From Candidatus Gastranaerophilales bacterium HUM_9 (GTDB lineage Bacteria; Cyanobacteriota; Vampirovibrionia; Gastranaerophilales; Gastranaerophilaceae): a stretch of 64,000 nt of DNA. A program made the translations under genes and the position numbers. Location of the stretch: positions 186,001 to 250,000 of the forward strand of contig DABG01000009.1 of assembly GCA_002103075.1 (NCBI GenBank), written 5' to 3'. The notes beneath the pieces are model-generated. The model saw only the letters and a list, made by a program, of their open reading frames with translations, was not told where the DNA came from and did not search any database. This document shows, piece after piece, positions 24,369 through 32,796 of this stretch; within the stretch, counting starts at the first letter, position 1; each line of letters opens with the position of its first letter.

Positions 24369-26234
24369 CTACCTAGACAACATAACCATCAAGACAGAAA
24401 TATCTGCAGGTTTTACACCACCTATTCTTGATGCTTGAGCAAGTGTCTTTGGTCTAATCTTAGCCAATTTTTCTTTAGTTTCTGTAGAAATATGTTGGAT
24501 TTCTGAATAATCGATATCTTCAGGAATTCGATATTTTTCTAACTTGCTAGCTTGTTCAACTTGTTGAGTTTGACGTTTTAAGTATCCATCGTATTTCACC
24601 AATACTTCAACTTCTTCAAACACATCTTCTGACAAGTTCATTACTTCTGATTCATAATCTAACTGTTTAATCACATCATAAGTGATATTAGGACGTTTCA
24701 AAAGTTCTGATAATCTAATTCCACGATCAATGTGTTCTTCATATTTAGCCAAGATATCATTAACCTCTTGAGTTGCAGACACCTTAACCTTAGACAATCT
24801 TTCGATTTCATTTTTAATAGTTTCTTGTTTATCTCTAAACCTTTGATATTGAACATCATCAACAAGACCAACTTTATGACCAATTTCTGTTAAGCGTTCA
24901 TCAGCGTTATCTTGTCTTAATAACAATCTATATTCTGAGCGAGATGTCAACATTCTATAAGGTTCTTCAATATCTTTTGTTACTAAATCATCAACCAAAG
25001 TTCCAAGATAAGAAGAACTTCTTGAAAGCTCTAGCATTTCTGAACCGTTAATATAATTAAACGAATTTATACCTGCCAACAAACCTTGTGCGGCCGCTTC
25101 TTCATAACCACTTGTACCATTTATTTGACCTGCGCAGAATAACCCTTTAACAAGTTTTGTCATCAAAGAATGAGAAGTCTGAACTGCAGGAATATAGTCA
25201 TATTCAACAGCATAAGCAGGTTTTATTATATGAGCTTTTTCTAATCCTGGAAGTGATCTAACCATCAAAGTTTGAACGTCAGATGGCAAACTTGTTGAGA
25301 ACCCTTGAATATACAATTCATAAGTTCCAATTCCTTCTGGTTCAATAAATATATGATGTGATGGGTTAGAAGCAAATCTTACAATCTTATCTTCAATAGA
25401 TGGACAATATCTTGGTCCAACTCCGTGAATCAATCCTTGATACATAGGCGATTTATCAAGGTTAGCCTTAATGATTTTATGTGTTTCTTCTGTTGTTCTT
25501 GTCAAATAACACGGTATCTGTTTTCTAACAGGTCTGTCTGGTTTAAACGAATAAAAATGTAGTTTTTCGTCCCCTGGTTGAATAGTCATTTTTGAATAGT
25601 CAACTGTTCTTTTATCGATTCTACAAGGAGTACCCGTTTTTAATTTTTTAACATTAAAACCTAAAGAACGTAGACTATCAGATAAGCCGATTGCTGGCAT
25701 TTCTCCTAATCTACCTGCACGATATGATTTTAGTCCAATGAATATTCTACCGTCTAAAGATGTACCAGTAGTGAGAATAACTGCTCTTGTTTTATACTCG
25801 TTTCCATATTCATCAACTGCACCACAGATTGCACCATCTTTTACTATTAAATCAGTTATACAACATTGTTTTAAGAATATATTTTCTGTTGATTCGATTA
25901 TATTTCTCATATAATGCATATATTCTTTTTTATCAGACTGTGCTCTTAAAGCTCTTACAGCAGGTCCTTTTGATGAGTTTAAAATTTTCATCTGAACATA
26001 AGTCGCATCTGCAACTTCACCCATAACCCCACCAAGTGCATCGATTTCTCTAACTAAAGTGGATTTTGCAGGTCCACCAACAGCTGGGTTACAAGGCATC
26101 AAAGCTATATTATCAAGGTTTAATGAACACAACAATACTTTTGCACCTAATCTTGCAGAAGATATTGCGGCTTCACAGCCTGCGTGTCCCCCACCTACTA
26201 CTATTACATCAAATTCGTTTTTTAAATATTCCAT
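24369..26234 (-). CDS. mnmG: tRNA uridine 5-carboxymethylaminomethyl modification enzyme MnmG
   Basis: 621 residues from the ATG at 26234. FAD-binding GGGHAGCEAA lies at about 14-23, the conserved GPRYCPSIEDK at about 270, and the end GGVKPADISVLM. With MnmE it modifies U34 of certain tRNAs. I moved the start from the in-frame ATG at 26252 to 26234. The -10 box TATAAT (26246-26241) would overlap the earlier start, and the family begins a few residues before GGGHAG. There is no Shine-Dalgarno sequence; the mRNA should be leaderless. Confidence 0.96.
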   Translation of the reverse strand: MEYLKNEFDVIVVGGGHAGCEAAISSARLGAKVLLCSLNLDNIALMPCNPAVGGPAKSTLVREIDALGGVMGEVADATYVQMKILNSSKGPAVRALRAQSDKKEYMHYMRNIIESTENIFLKQCCITDLIVKDGAICGAVDEYGNEYKTRAVILTTGTSLDGRIFIGLKSYRAGRLGEMPAIGLSDSLRSLGFNVKKLKTGTPCRIDKRTVDYSKMTIQPGDEKLHFYSFKPDRPVRKQIPCYLTRTTEETHKIIKANLDKSPMYQGLIHGVGPRYCPSIEDKIVRFASNPSHHIFIEPEGIGTYELYIQGFSTSLPSDVQTLMVRSLPGLEKAHIIKPAYAVEYDYIPAVQTSHSLMTKLVKGLFCAGQINGTSGYEEAAAQGLLAGINSFNYINGSEMLELSRSSSYLGTLVDDLVTKDIEEPYRMLTSRSEYRLLLRQDNADERLTEIGHKVGLVDDVQYQRFRDKQETIKNEIERLSKVKVSATQEVNDILAKYEEHIDRGIRLSELLKRPNITYDVIKQLDYESEVMNLSEDVFEEVEVLVKYDGYLKRQTQQVEQASKLEKYRIPEDIDYSEIQHISTETKEKLAKIRPKTLAQASRIGGVKPADISVLMVMLSR

Positions 26235-26240
26235 ACAATT

Positions 26241-26269
26241 ATTATACATCAAACCATTTTTTATGTTAA
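26241..26269 (-). promoter_or_regulatory. mnmG promoter, leaderless geometry
   Basis: -35 TTAACA (26269-26264), 17-nt spacer, consensus -10 TATAAT (26246-26241), then 6 nt and ATG at 26234. Transcription is predicted to start on the A of the ATG. Confidence 0.75.
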
Positions 26270-26272
26270 AAT
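26264..26272 (+). promoter_or_regulatory. Extended -10 promoter of the secreted protein gene
   Basis: TGT-TAAAAT, with the TG of an extended -10, lies 6 nt before the ATG at 26279. It overlaps the -35 of the divergent mnmG promoter, so the two should compete for polymerase. Confidence 0.55.
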
Positions 26273-26278
26273 ACCTTT

Positions 26279-26854
26279 ATGATAAAAAGAATTTTTTGGA
26301 CGTTTGTAATTGTTATTACGCTTTCTGCTACTGTGTTTGCAGAAGTTTTTCAATATGTTGGTGAAGATTTTGATTGGGCAATTCTTTCTCCAAAAGAAAA
26401 AACAGAACGTGTAGACAAAATCTATAAAATAATGTTCCCAGATGGAGCGATTACAAATTATACAAGAAAAGAGTTTAAAACCCAATTCAAAACACATTTA
26501 AAAGATAAAGATTCAAAAATCCATTATGATGCAATGGTTGCAGGCTATAAGGATTACAAAAACGTAAAACTTGAGCCTTATTATTACAAAAACACAGGCT
26601 GTATCTATATGTACGCACTTCAATATAAAAACGATTTAACTAAAACCTATTACTATAGTGTTTTAGGAAATCTAAAATTCGTGGATATAAGATATGGTGA
26701 TTTAATAAACTGTCCTTGTTATATAAAAAAATATGGAATAGATGGTAAATTAAAGCGTTCAGCATATATTCAATCAAAAGATATCATTTATACGTATACA
26801 GGAAAAGGAAAGTTTGAGGGAGTACAGTATAAATCAACAATGTACACTCACTAA
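26279..26854 (+). CDS. Secreted protein of unknown function
   Basis: 191 residues with a signal peptide (1-21, TVFA). The mature part is rich in Tyr and Lys with two Cys close together (NCPCYIKKYG) and a third earlier (TGCIYMYALQYK). No family recognised. It has no Shine-Dalgarno sequence, but an extended -10 exactly 6 nt upstream of the ATG. It is divergent from mnmG and convergent with trxB. Confidence 0.75.
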   Translation: MIKRIFWTFVIVITLSATVFAEVFQYVGEDFDWAILSPKEKTERVDKIYKIMFPDGAITNYTRKEFKTQFKTHLKDKDSKIHYDAMVAGYKDYKNVKLEPYYYKNTGCIYMYALQYKNDLTKTYYYSVLGNLKFVDIRYGDLINCPCYIKKYGIDGKLKRSAYIQSKDIIYTYTGKGKFEGVQYKSTMYTH

Positions 26855-26875
26855 TTTTTAGCTAACCAATTTATA

Positions 26876-27814
26876 TTAAGCACAAGATTTTTGTAAACTT
26901 TCAATATATCTACCTGCATAAACTGCACCTATTGCACCATCTGAAACTGCAGTGACAACTTGTCTAAGTGGAGTTTTTCTAACATCACCTACTGCAAAAA
27001 CACCTTTTTCAGAGGTTTTCATAGTTTCATCTGTTATAATAAACCCATTTACATCTTGTTGAAGTTGATGTGCGATACATTCAATGTTTGGAGAATAACC
27101 AATATATGGAAATACTCCATCAACAATTATTTCACTTACTTCTGAGGTTTGTGTATCTTTTAAAATAAGTTTTTCAACAGTATTATTTCCATAAATTTCT
27201 AGTGGTGAAGAATTTAAAACCACCTCAATTTTGTCATTATTAAAGACTCTTTCTTGAACAATCTTATCTGCTCTAAACTCATCTCGTCTATGAATTAAAT
27301 AAACTTTTTTAGCAAACTTTGTTAAATAAAGAGCTTCTTCTAAAGCTGAGTTACCACCACCTATAACAGCAACTGTTTTGTCTTGATAAAACGCTCCGTC
27401 ACAGATTGCACAATAACTAACCCCACGACCTAAGAATTCTTTTTCACCTTTTATACCAAGTTTTTTACAACTTGCACCACAGGCTATAATAACGGTTTTA
27501 GATTCAAAAATGTAGTCTGTAGTTTTGATTAGTTTTTTTTCAGAACATAAATCTACAAAGATAATCTCCTGCATTTCAAATTTTTCTACTCCAAATTTAT
27601 CAAGGTGTTCTTCAAATTTTTCCATCAATTCATAACCACCGATAGAGCAAAACCCTGGATAGTTTTCAATTTCTAAATAATTAGCAGGCTGACCTCCAAT
27701 CATACTTGTTTCAATGATTGCAGTTTTTACATTGGCTCTTGCAAGATAAATCCCAGCTGATAAACCAGCAGGTCCACCACCTAGTATAACGGCATCAAAT
27801 TCGTACTTCTTCAC
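26876..27814 (-). CDS. trxB: Thioredoxin reductase
   Basis: 312 residues, normal length. FAD-binding GGGPAGLSAGIY (12-23), redox-active CAIC (135-138), NADPH-binding GGGNSALEEALY (152-163) and the C-terminal GVFAVGDVRKTPLRQVV are all present. The start codon is GTG, preceded by GGAGG. It keeps thioredoxin reduced in the cytoplasm; some family members act on ferredoxin or other disulfides instead. Confidence 0.95.
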   Translation of the reverse strand: MKKYEFDAVILGGGPAGLSAGIYLARANVKTAIIETSMIGGQPANYLEIENYPGFCSIGGYELMEKFEEHLDKFGVEKFEMQEIIFVDLCSEKKLIKTTDYIFESKTVIIACGASCKKLGIKGEKEFLGRGVSYCAICDGAFYQDKTVAVIGGGNSALEEALYLTKFAKKVYLIHRRDEFRADKIVQERVFNNDKIEVVLNSSPLEIYGNNTVEKLILKDTQTSEVSEIIVDGVFPYIGYSPNIECIAHQLQQDVNGFIITDETMKTSEKGVFAVGDVRKTPLRQVVTAVSDGAIGAVYAGRYIESLQKSCA

Positions 27815-27835
27815 TATTCAATCCTCCAAAATATA

Positions 27836-28333
27836 TTATTTTTTGAGAATCGACATGCCTGAAATTTTTGTTCCTTTTAATAAGTATTTTGCAGTATCAC
27901 GTTTCATAACATGTCCGTCATGCAAAGACAATGTTTCGTAAACTAAATCATCGTAACCTGCGAACTTGTCACCTTCAATCCTTATCGTTACTGTGTCTTT
28001 AAGAACTCGGTTGTCACAGGTTGAACCTCTTGAAAACACTACTACGTTTCCTTCAATCTGATTTACTTTTACAACAGCCTTTGCTTTTGTAAACGGGTTC
28101 TCTAAAGTTATGACGTTGCCAGACCTAGATAAGTTCCATACATCTTTTGTTTGTACTTTAAAAACTGAATAGTTAGATGTTCTATCAAGTTGTGCATTAA
28201 CTTGCCAAGTCCCAAATATAGCATTTGGTAGCTTTTCAAGAGAAACACCTGATTTTAAAACTGTTTCAGCAGATACTTTGTAGACAAATGCTGATAATAA
28301 TATAACCACTATAAGTACAAAAATTCTTTTCAT
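27836..28333 (-). CDS. Secreted protein of unknown function
   Basis: 165 residues with a signal peptide (1-22, KVSA-E). The mature part is beta-rich (FGTWQVNAQL...TLENPFTKAKAVVKVNQIEGNVVVFSRGS) like small periplasmic lipocalin-type proteins, but I name no family. No Shine-Dalgarno sequence; a TATAAT box lies 6 nt before the ATG. trxB follows 21 bp after its stop and could be co-transcribed. Confidence 0.75.
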   Translation of the reverse strand: MKRIFVLIVVILLSAFVYKVSAETVLKSGVSLEKLPNAIFGTWQVNAQLDRTSNYSVFKVQTKDVWNLSRSGNVITLENPFTKAKAVVKVNQIEGNVVVFSRGSTCDNRVLKDTVTIRIEGDKFAGYDDLVYETLSLHDGHVMKRDTAKYLLKGTKISGMSILKK

Positions 28334-28339
28334 AGTTTA

Positions 28340-28367
28340 ATTATAATGAATAAAACTCCAAAGGCAA
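28340..28367 (-). promoter_or_regulatory. Promoter of the secreted protein gene, leaderless geometry
   Basis: -35 TTGCCT, 16-nt spacer, -10 TATAAT (28345-28340), 6 nt (TAAACT), ATG at 28333. Confidence 0.6.
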
Positions 28368-28384
28368 TTATACTTTTCGGTATG

Positions 28385-28511
28385 ATGTTTGCAGGGATTC
28401 TTCGTTTCACTCTGAATGACGTACCCAGACTGTCATCCAGAGGCAAGTAAAACATTTTGTAAAGAATTGCCGAAGAATCTCATTGAACATGCAGAACCGT
28501 TAATTTATAGA
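28385..28511. repeat. Dispersed palindromic intergenic repeat
   Basis: TTTGCAGGGATTCTTCG, CTCTGAATGACG, GTCATCCAGAGGC, GCCGAAGAATCTC and an inverted outer end GAACCGTTAATTTATAG. It is a diverged full copy between dnaE and the secreted protein gene. Confidence 0.8.
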
Positions 28512-28521
28512 CCAATTCAAT

Positions 28522-31500
28522 CTAATCCATAGACTTAATCAAAACATCAACTTTATCAGGGAAATTTTTTGTAATAACTGTTTTTAAATCATTTGAAGCA
28601 TTTACCCAAAAAGTTGAAGAAGTCAAAATTTTATCATTTGTAGCAGGAATCTTAAACATTACAGGGTCAGAACCACTAAAATGAGCTAATAAATCTTTTA
28701 TTCCACAAAGTTCTTCATATTTGAGTTCATTATTTACAACAATCGTAACCAAATTAGAGTTTTCTACAGGTTTAACACTATCAACTATAACGCTTGTCGC
28801 ATCTTCCTGTCTATGTTGAACCTTACCTGAAATAATAACCTTATTTTCAAGCACCAAAAAGTCGCCATACTCAACAACTTGACGATTAAACATTACAACC
28901 TCAACCCTATCAGTCAAATCTTCAATCATCGCAATCATTACAAACTTAGAAGGGTCTTTCTTTGTAGGAATTTTTCTAACAGAAGTAACCAAGCCACATA
29001 TAGTAACTGGTGATTCTTCCTTCATATTCTTTAATTCAGAAATTTTATGTGTCATCAAAAATGGCAAATTCTTCCTGATAGAGAATAATGGGTGTGAGGT
29101 GACATAAAACCCTAAAAATTCTTTTTCAAATTGTTGAATATATTTATCAGGGTATTCCTCGTCAGAGCCTCCTAATTGATACTGAATAGCTTCAAATTCA
29201 TTGTTTTCTGGTAATGAGGCAAACAAACTAACTTGCCCCATAGCTTTTTCTTTTGATGCTCTAGCTGTTGATGAAAGGATATATTCTAAATTCTCCATCA
29301 ACTGTTTTCGGCTTTTTTCTATATTAGAAAATGCACCTGATTTAATCAAGCCTTCTAAAGATTTTTTATTAACATATTTTGGATCTAATCGTTTACAGAA
29401 ATCAAAGATGTTTTTAAACTCGCCGTTTTCTTCTCTTTCTTTAATAATAGCTTCACAAACAGCCACCCCAACTTGTTTAATAGCTGCCATACCAAATCTT
29501 ATATCGTTTCCATCAGGAGAATATTCAACATAAGATTTATTAACATCAGGTGGAAGAATTTTAATACCGTACTTTTGAGCTTCTTCAATATACAACTGTG
29601 TTTGGTCTTTGTTATCGCTTACACTTGACAATAATGATGATAGATATTCAACAGGATAATGACATTTTAAATATGCTGTTTGATAGGCTACAAAGGCATA
29701 AGCAGCAGAGTGCGACCTGTTGAAACAGTATGAAGCAAACGCAAGAATTTGGTTAAAGAGTTTTTCAGCAGCTTCTTTTGACATATCGTGTTTTGCAGAA
29801 GCCTCAATAAACTTACCTCTTTGTTCTTCCATCGTTTTTAAATCTTTTTTACCCATCATACGACGGACTTGGTCAGCTTGACCCAACGAATAATCTGCTA
29901 AAACCTGAAAAACTTGCATAATCTGTTCTTGATATACAATCGTTCCGTAAGTATCTTTCAATACAGGTTCAAGTAACGGGTGAGCATAAGTAATTTCTTG
30001 TTCACCGTGTTTTCTTGCAACGAAATCATCAACCATGCCTGAACCCAATGGTCCTGGACGGAACAAAGCAACCAACGCACCCAAATCTTCAAAAACGTCA
30101 GGTCTTAGACGTTTAACAAGGTTCATCATACCTTGTGATTCTAACTGGAATACCCCAATTGTTTCACCTTTTGTCAACATATCATAAGTCGGTTTATCAT
30201 CTAAGGATATGTTATTAATATCAACGTCAATGTTACGGTATTTTTTAATAAGTTTAACCGTCTTAGTAATCATTGTAAGGTTTCTTAAACCCAAAAAGTC
30301 CATTTTTAACAGGTCAAGAACTTCTGTAGCTTCGTGTTTTGGATAACCTGTTTGTACAATACCCGTTTTAGCAGGTTGTACAGGCAAAATTGTATCAAGT
30401 GGTGCGTGAGAGATGATAACCCCTGCTGCGTGAGTACCCGTTCCACATTTTAGTCCCTCAATAGCAATCGCCATATCAACCCAACGCTTGAAACTGATTT
30501 CTTTTCCTGTTTCGGGGTTTGATATTTGATAATCATCGTCATATAACTGTTTGAATTCTGAACCTTCAGCCTTAACTGCATCTCTTAACCATTCAGCCTT
30601 TGGATTATCATTTTTAGCAATATCTAATGCAGGCTCTATTAATCCAGTAAGTCTGTTACTTTCAGCAAACGGAACTTGTAAAACTCTACCTACACCCTTA
30701 AAAGCAGCTTTTGGAGCATAAGTACTGAATGTGATAATCTGACAGACTTTGTCCTCACCATATTTTTGGGTAACGTAATCAATAACTTCACCACGACGTT
30801 CAATACAAAAGTCAATATCAATATCGGGCATCGTAAATCGTTCAGGGTTCAAGAATCTTTCAAACAAGAGTTTATGTCTGATAGGGTCAATATCTGTAAT
30901 TCCTAGAGCATACGCAACAACAGACCCTGCAGCAGAACCACGTCCTGGACCTACTGGAATATCGTGGGTCTTAGCAAAGTGGATAAAGTCCCAAGTAATC
31001 AAGAAATATGCAGGGAATCCCATTTGTTCAATAATACCAAGCTCATATTTTGCTCTATCATAAATAGCTTCTGGTACGTCTTCTCCGTAGCGTTCTTTTA
31101 AACCTTCCATTACTAAATGGTTCAAATAAGTAGGTATGGTAAACCCTTTTGGAACTTCATAATGAGGTAATGGTGCGTTGTGAAGTTCAATCGTTAAATC
31201 GCATTTGTTTGCGATATCCTCAGTATTTTTGACACATTCTTCAAACATATCTGCGTCCATCCACTTGAACGCATCTCTCATTTCTTCTTTTGTTTTAACG
31301 TAAAACTCGTTGTTTGAAAAATGGAATCTATTAGGGTCGTCTTTATTTGAGTTTGTTTGTAAACACAACAAGGTATCATGCATATCAGCATCTTCTCTTC
31401 TTAAATAGTGAGAGTCATTTGTGATAACCATTTTTATACCAAGTTCATTTGCTATATCAATCAAATCAGGATTAGTACGTTTTTGTTCTTCTAATCCGTG

Positions 31501-32025
31501 ATCTTGCAACTCAATATAATAATCTTCTCCGAACAAATCTTGATACTGTTTTGCAACCTCTTTTGCTTTTGCCTTATCACCCTTTAATAAATCTTGTAGT
31601 ACTTCACCACCTAAACAGGCTGAACAACAAATCAATCCTTCGTGGTGATTTTTTAAGAGTTCCCAGTTGATACGTGGTTTATAATAAAACCCTTCACACC
31701 AAGCAGTTGATACAAGTTTAATTAAATTGAAATAGCCAGCAGAGTTTTTTGCTATCAACACAAGGTGATAAAGTGGGTTATCGCTAGAATCTTTAACGTG
31801 AATATCTGAATCGTGCACATAAAATTCACAACCAATCAAAGGTTTTATACCTTTTTTATGAGCATATTCATAAAACTCAATCGCTGAATACATAACCCCG
31901 TGGTCAGTAATCGCAATAGCAGGCATGTCATTATCTACGGCAAAATCAACTAAGTCATTAACTCTAATTGCCCCATCTAATAGTGAATACTCTGTGTGAA
32001 TGTGAAGTGGTATAAACTTTGACAT
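28522..32025 (-). CDS. dnaE: DNA polymerase III alpha subunit
   Basis: 1167 residues, the replicative polymerase of the DnaE1 type. An N-terminal PHP domain (IHTEYSLLDGAI), the polymerase core with the catalytic DIDIDFC near residue 400, GPGRGSAAGS, the Cys-containing YCFNRSHSAAYA finger, the HhH region and a C-terminal OB fold (VTICGLVTSVRKIPTKKD) are all present. It lacks a Shine-Dalgarno sequence. A TGT-TAAATT extended -10 lies 6 nt upstream of the ATG, pointing to a leaderless message. Its 5' side abuts the HigBA terminator. Confidence 0.97.
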   Translation of the reverse strand: MSKFIPLHIHTEYSLLDGAIRVNDLVDFAVDNDMPAIAITDHGVMYSAIEFYEYAHKKGIKPLIGCEFYVHDSDIHVKDSSDNPLYHLVLIAKNSAGYFNLIKLVSTAWCEGFYYKPRINWELLKNHHEGLICCSACLGGEVLQDLLKGDKAKAKEVAKQYQDLFGEDYYIELQDHGLEEQKRTNPDLIDIANELGIKMVITNDSHYLRREDADMHDTLLCLQTNSNKDDPNRFHFSNNEFYVKTKEEMRDAFKWMDADMFEECVKNTEDIANKCDLTIELHNAPLPHYEVPKGFTIPTYLNHLVMEGLKERYGEDVPEAIYDRAKYELGIIEQMGFPAYFLITWDFIHFAKTHDIPVGPGRGSAAGSVVAYALGITDIDPIRHKLLFERFLNPERFTMPDIDIDFCIERRGEVIDYVTQKYGEDKVCQIITFSTYAPKAAFKGVGRVLQVPFAESNRLTGLIEPALDIAKNDNPKAEWLRDAVKAEGSEFKQLYDDDYQISNPETGKEISFKRWVDMAIAIEGLKCGTGTHAAGVIISHAPLDTILPVQPAKTGIVQTGYPKHEATEVLDLLKMDFLGLRNLTMITKTVKLIKKYRNIDVDINNISLDDKPTYDMLTKGETIGVFQLESQGMMNLVKRLRPDVFEDLGALVALFRPGPLGSGMVDDFVARKHGEQEITYAHPLLEPVLKDTYGTIVYQEQIMQVFQVLADYSLGQADQVRRMMGKKDLKTMEEQRGKFIEASAKHDMSKEAAEKLFNQILAFASYCFNRSHSAAYAFVAYQTAYLKCHYPVEYLSSLLSSVSDNKDQTQLYIEEAQKYGIKILPPDVNKSYVEYSPDGNDIRFGMAAIKQVGVAVCEAIIKEREENGEFKNIFDFCKRLDPKYVNKKSLEGLIKSGAFSNIEKSRKQLMENLEYILSSTARASKEKAMGQVSLFASLPENNEFEAIQYQLGGSDEEYPDKYIQQFEKEFLGFYVTSHPLFSIRKNLPFLMTHKISELKNMKEESPVTICGLVTSVRKIPTKKDPSKFVMIAMIEDLTDRVEVVMFNRQVVEYGDFLVLENKVIISGKVQHRQEDATSVIVDSVKPVENSNLVTIVVNNELKYEELCGIKDLLAHFSGSDPVMFKIPATNDKILTSSTFWVNASNDLKTVITKNFPDKVDVLIKSMD

Positions 32026-32080
32026 AATAATAATTTAACACATAAACGTATGAATTTTTGTAAAAGTTTTGGATTTATAA

Positions 32081-32113
32081 AAAGAGGCGCTCATTTTTAA
32101 TGAGCGCCTCTTT
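32081..32113 (-). terminator. Terminator downstream of higA
   Basis: AAAGAGGCGCTCATT / AATGAGCGCCTCTTT 15-bp perfect stem, TTT loop. The stem is nearly identical to the one at 32746-32778. Confidence 0.9.
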
Positions 32114-32121
32114 TTTATTGA

Positions 32122-32409
32122 TTATGCAATTTTAGTAACTTTATCAATACTTTCTTTTTCTTTTTCGTAAGCAATATACAAATCATAATAACATTGTGCG
32201 TTCATCCAAAACTCAGGCGTAGTTCCAAAGAGATTAGCTAACTTATGTGCCATTACAGGACTGATACCACGTTTTTTGTTATACAATTCACTTATTGTTT
32301 TTATGCCAACACCCAATAATTCACACAATTTTTTCTGTGTTAAATTGTATGGTTTAACAAATTCTTCTAATAATATTTCCCCTGGATGTGTATATGGTCT
32401 ATTTTTCAT
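32122..32409 (-). CDS. higA: HigA-type antitoxin
   Basis: 95 residues. The start HPGEILLEEFVKPYNLTQKKLCELLGV and the helix-turn-helix to about residue 65 are typical of HigA/VapI antitoxins, with the TPEFWMNAQCYYDLYIA tail. It should neutralise the preceding HigB-like toxin and repress the operon. The gene follows the toxin by 8 bp, the toxin-first order usual for hig modules. Confidence 0.93.
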   Translation of the reverse strand: MKNRPYTHPGEILLEEFVKPYNLTQKKLCELLGVGIKTISELYNKKRGISPVMAHKLANLFGTTPEFWMNAQCYYDLYIAYEKEKESIDKVTKIA

Positions 32410-32417
32410 TGTTACTC

Positions 32418-32699
32418 CTATTTGTGATAATCCATAATTCGTACATTGTATACAAAACCGTCTTCAAACTTAAAAACAACTCTGTATTGGTCATTAATTC
32501 TTATTGAACTAAACCCTTTTAAATCACCTTTTAAATGTTCGTAATGATTTGCTGGTGGAACTCTTAAATCATTTTCTGAAAAAGCATAATGAATCATATC
32601 TAATTTTCGTTTAATTATTTTTTGAATATTATTGAATTTTTTAGATGAATCACCATTGAAAATCTTTTCAGCTTCAATATCATCAAATGTTTTAATCAT
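32418..32699 (-). CDS. higB: HigB-type mRNA interferase toxin
   Basis: 93 residues of the RelE-like killer family: KFNNIQKIIKRKLDMIHYA, LRVPPANHYEHLKGDLKGFSSIRINDQYRVVFKFEDG and the closing VRIMDYHK with the C-terminal His near the active site. It cuts mRNA on the ribosome in known homologues. It is expressed from a promoter with a palindromic operator and probably from a leaderless mRNA. Confidence 0.93.
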   Translation of the reverse strand: MIKTFDDIEAEKIFNGDSSKKFNNIQKIIKRKLDMIHYAFSENDLRVPPANHYEHLKGDLKGFSSIRINDQYRVVFKFEDGFVYNVRIMDYHK

Positions 32700-32701
32700 A
32701 T

Positions 32702-32724
32702 TATCATATTAGCGCAATATGATA
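32702..32724. promoter_or_regulatory. Palindromic operator of higBA
   Basis: TATCATATT-AGCGC-AATATGATA is a perfect 9-bp inverted repeat overlapping the -10 box and spacer of the higBA promoter. A binding site for HigA is the natural reading. Confidence 0.75.
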
Positions 32725-32734
32725 ATATTGTCAA
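32706..32734 (-). promoter_or_regulatory. higBA promoter, leaderless geometry
   Basis: Consensus -35 TTGACA (32734-32729), 17-nt spacer, -10 TAATAT (32711-32706), then 6 nt and the higB ATG at 32699. Confidence 0.8.
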
Positions 32735-32745
32735 TACTATATAAT

Positions 32746-32778
32746 AAAGAGGCGCTCATCGAAGATGAGCGCCTCTTT
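32746..32778 (-). terminator. Terminator of pgi
   Basis: AAAGAGGCGCTCATC / GATGAGCGCCTCTTT perfect 15-bp stem, GAA loop, 18 bp after the pgi stop. Thirteen of fourteen outer stem positions equal the terminator at 32081-32113. Confidence 0.9.
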
Positions 32779-32796
32779 AAAAACTTCTCCCTAAGT

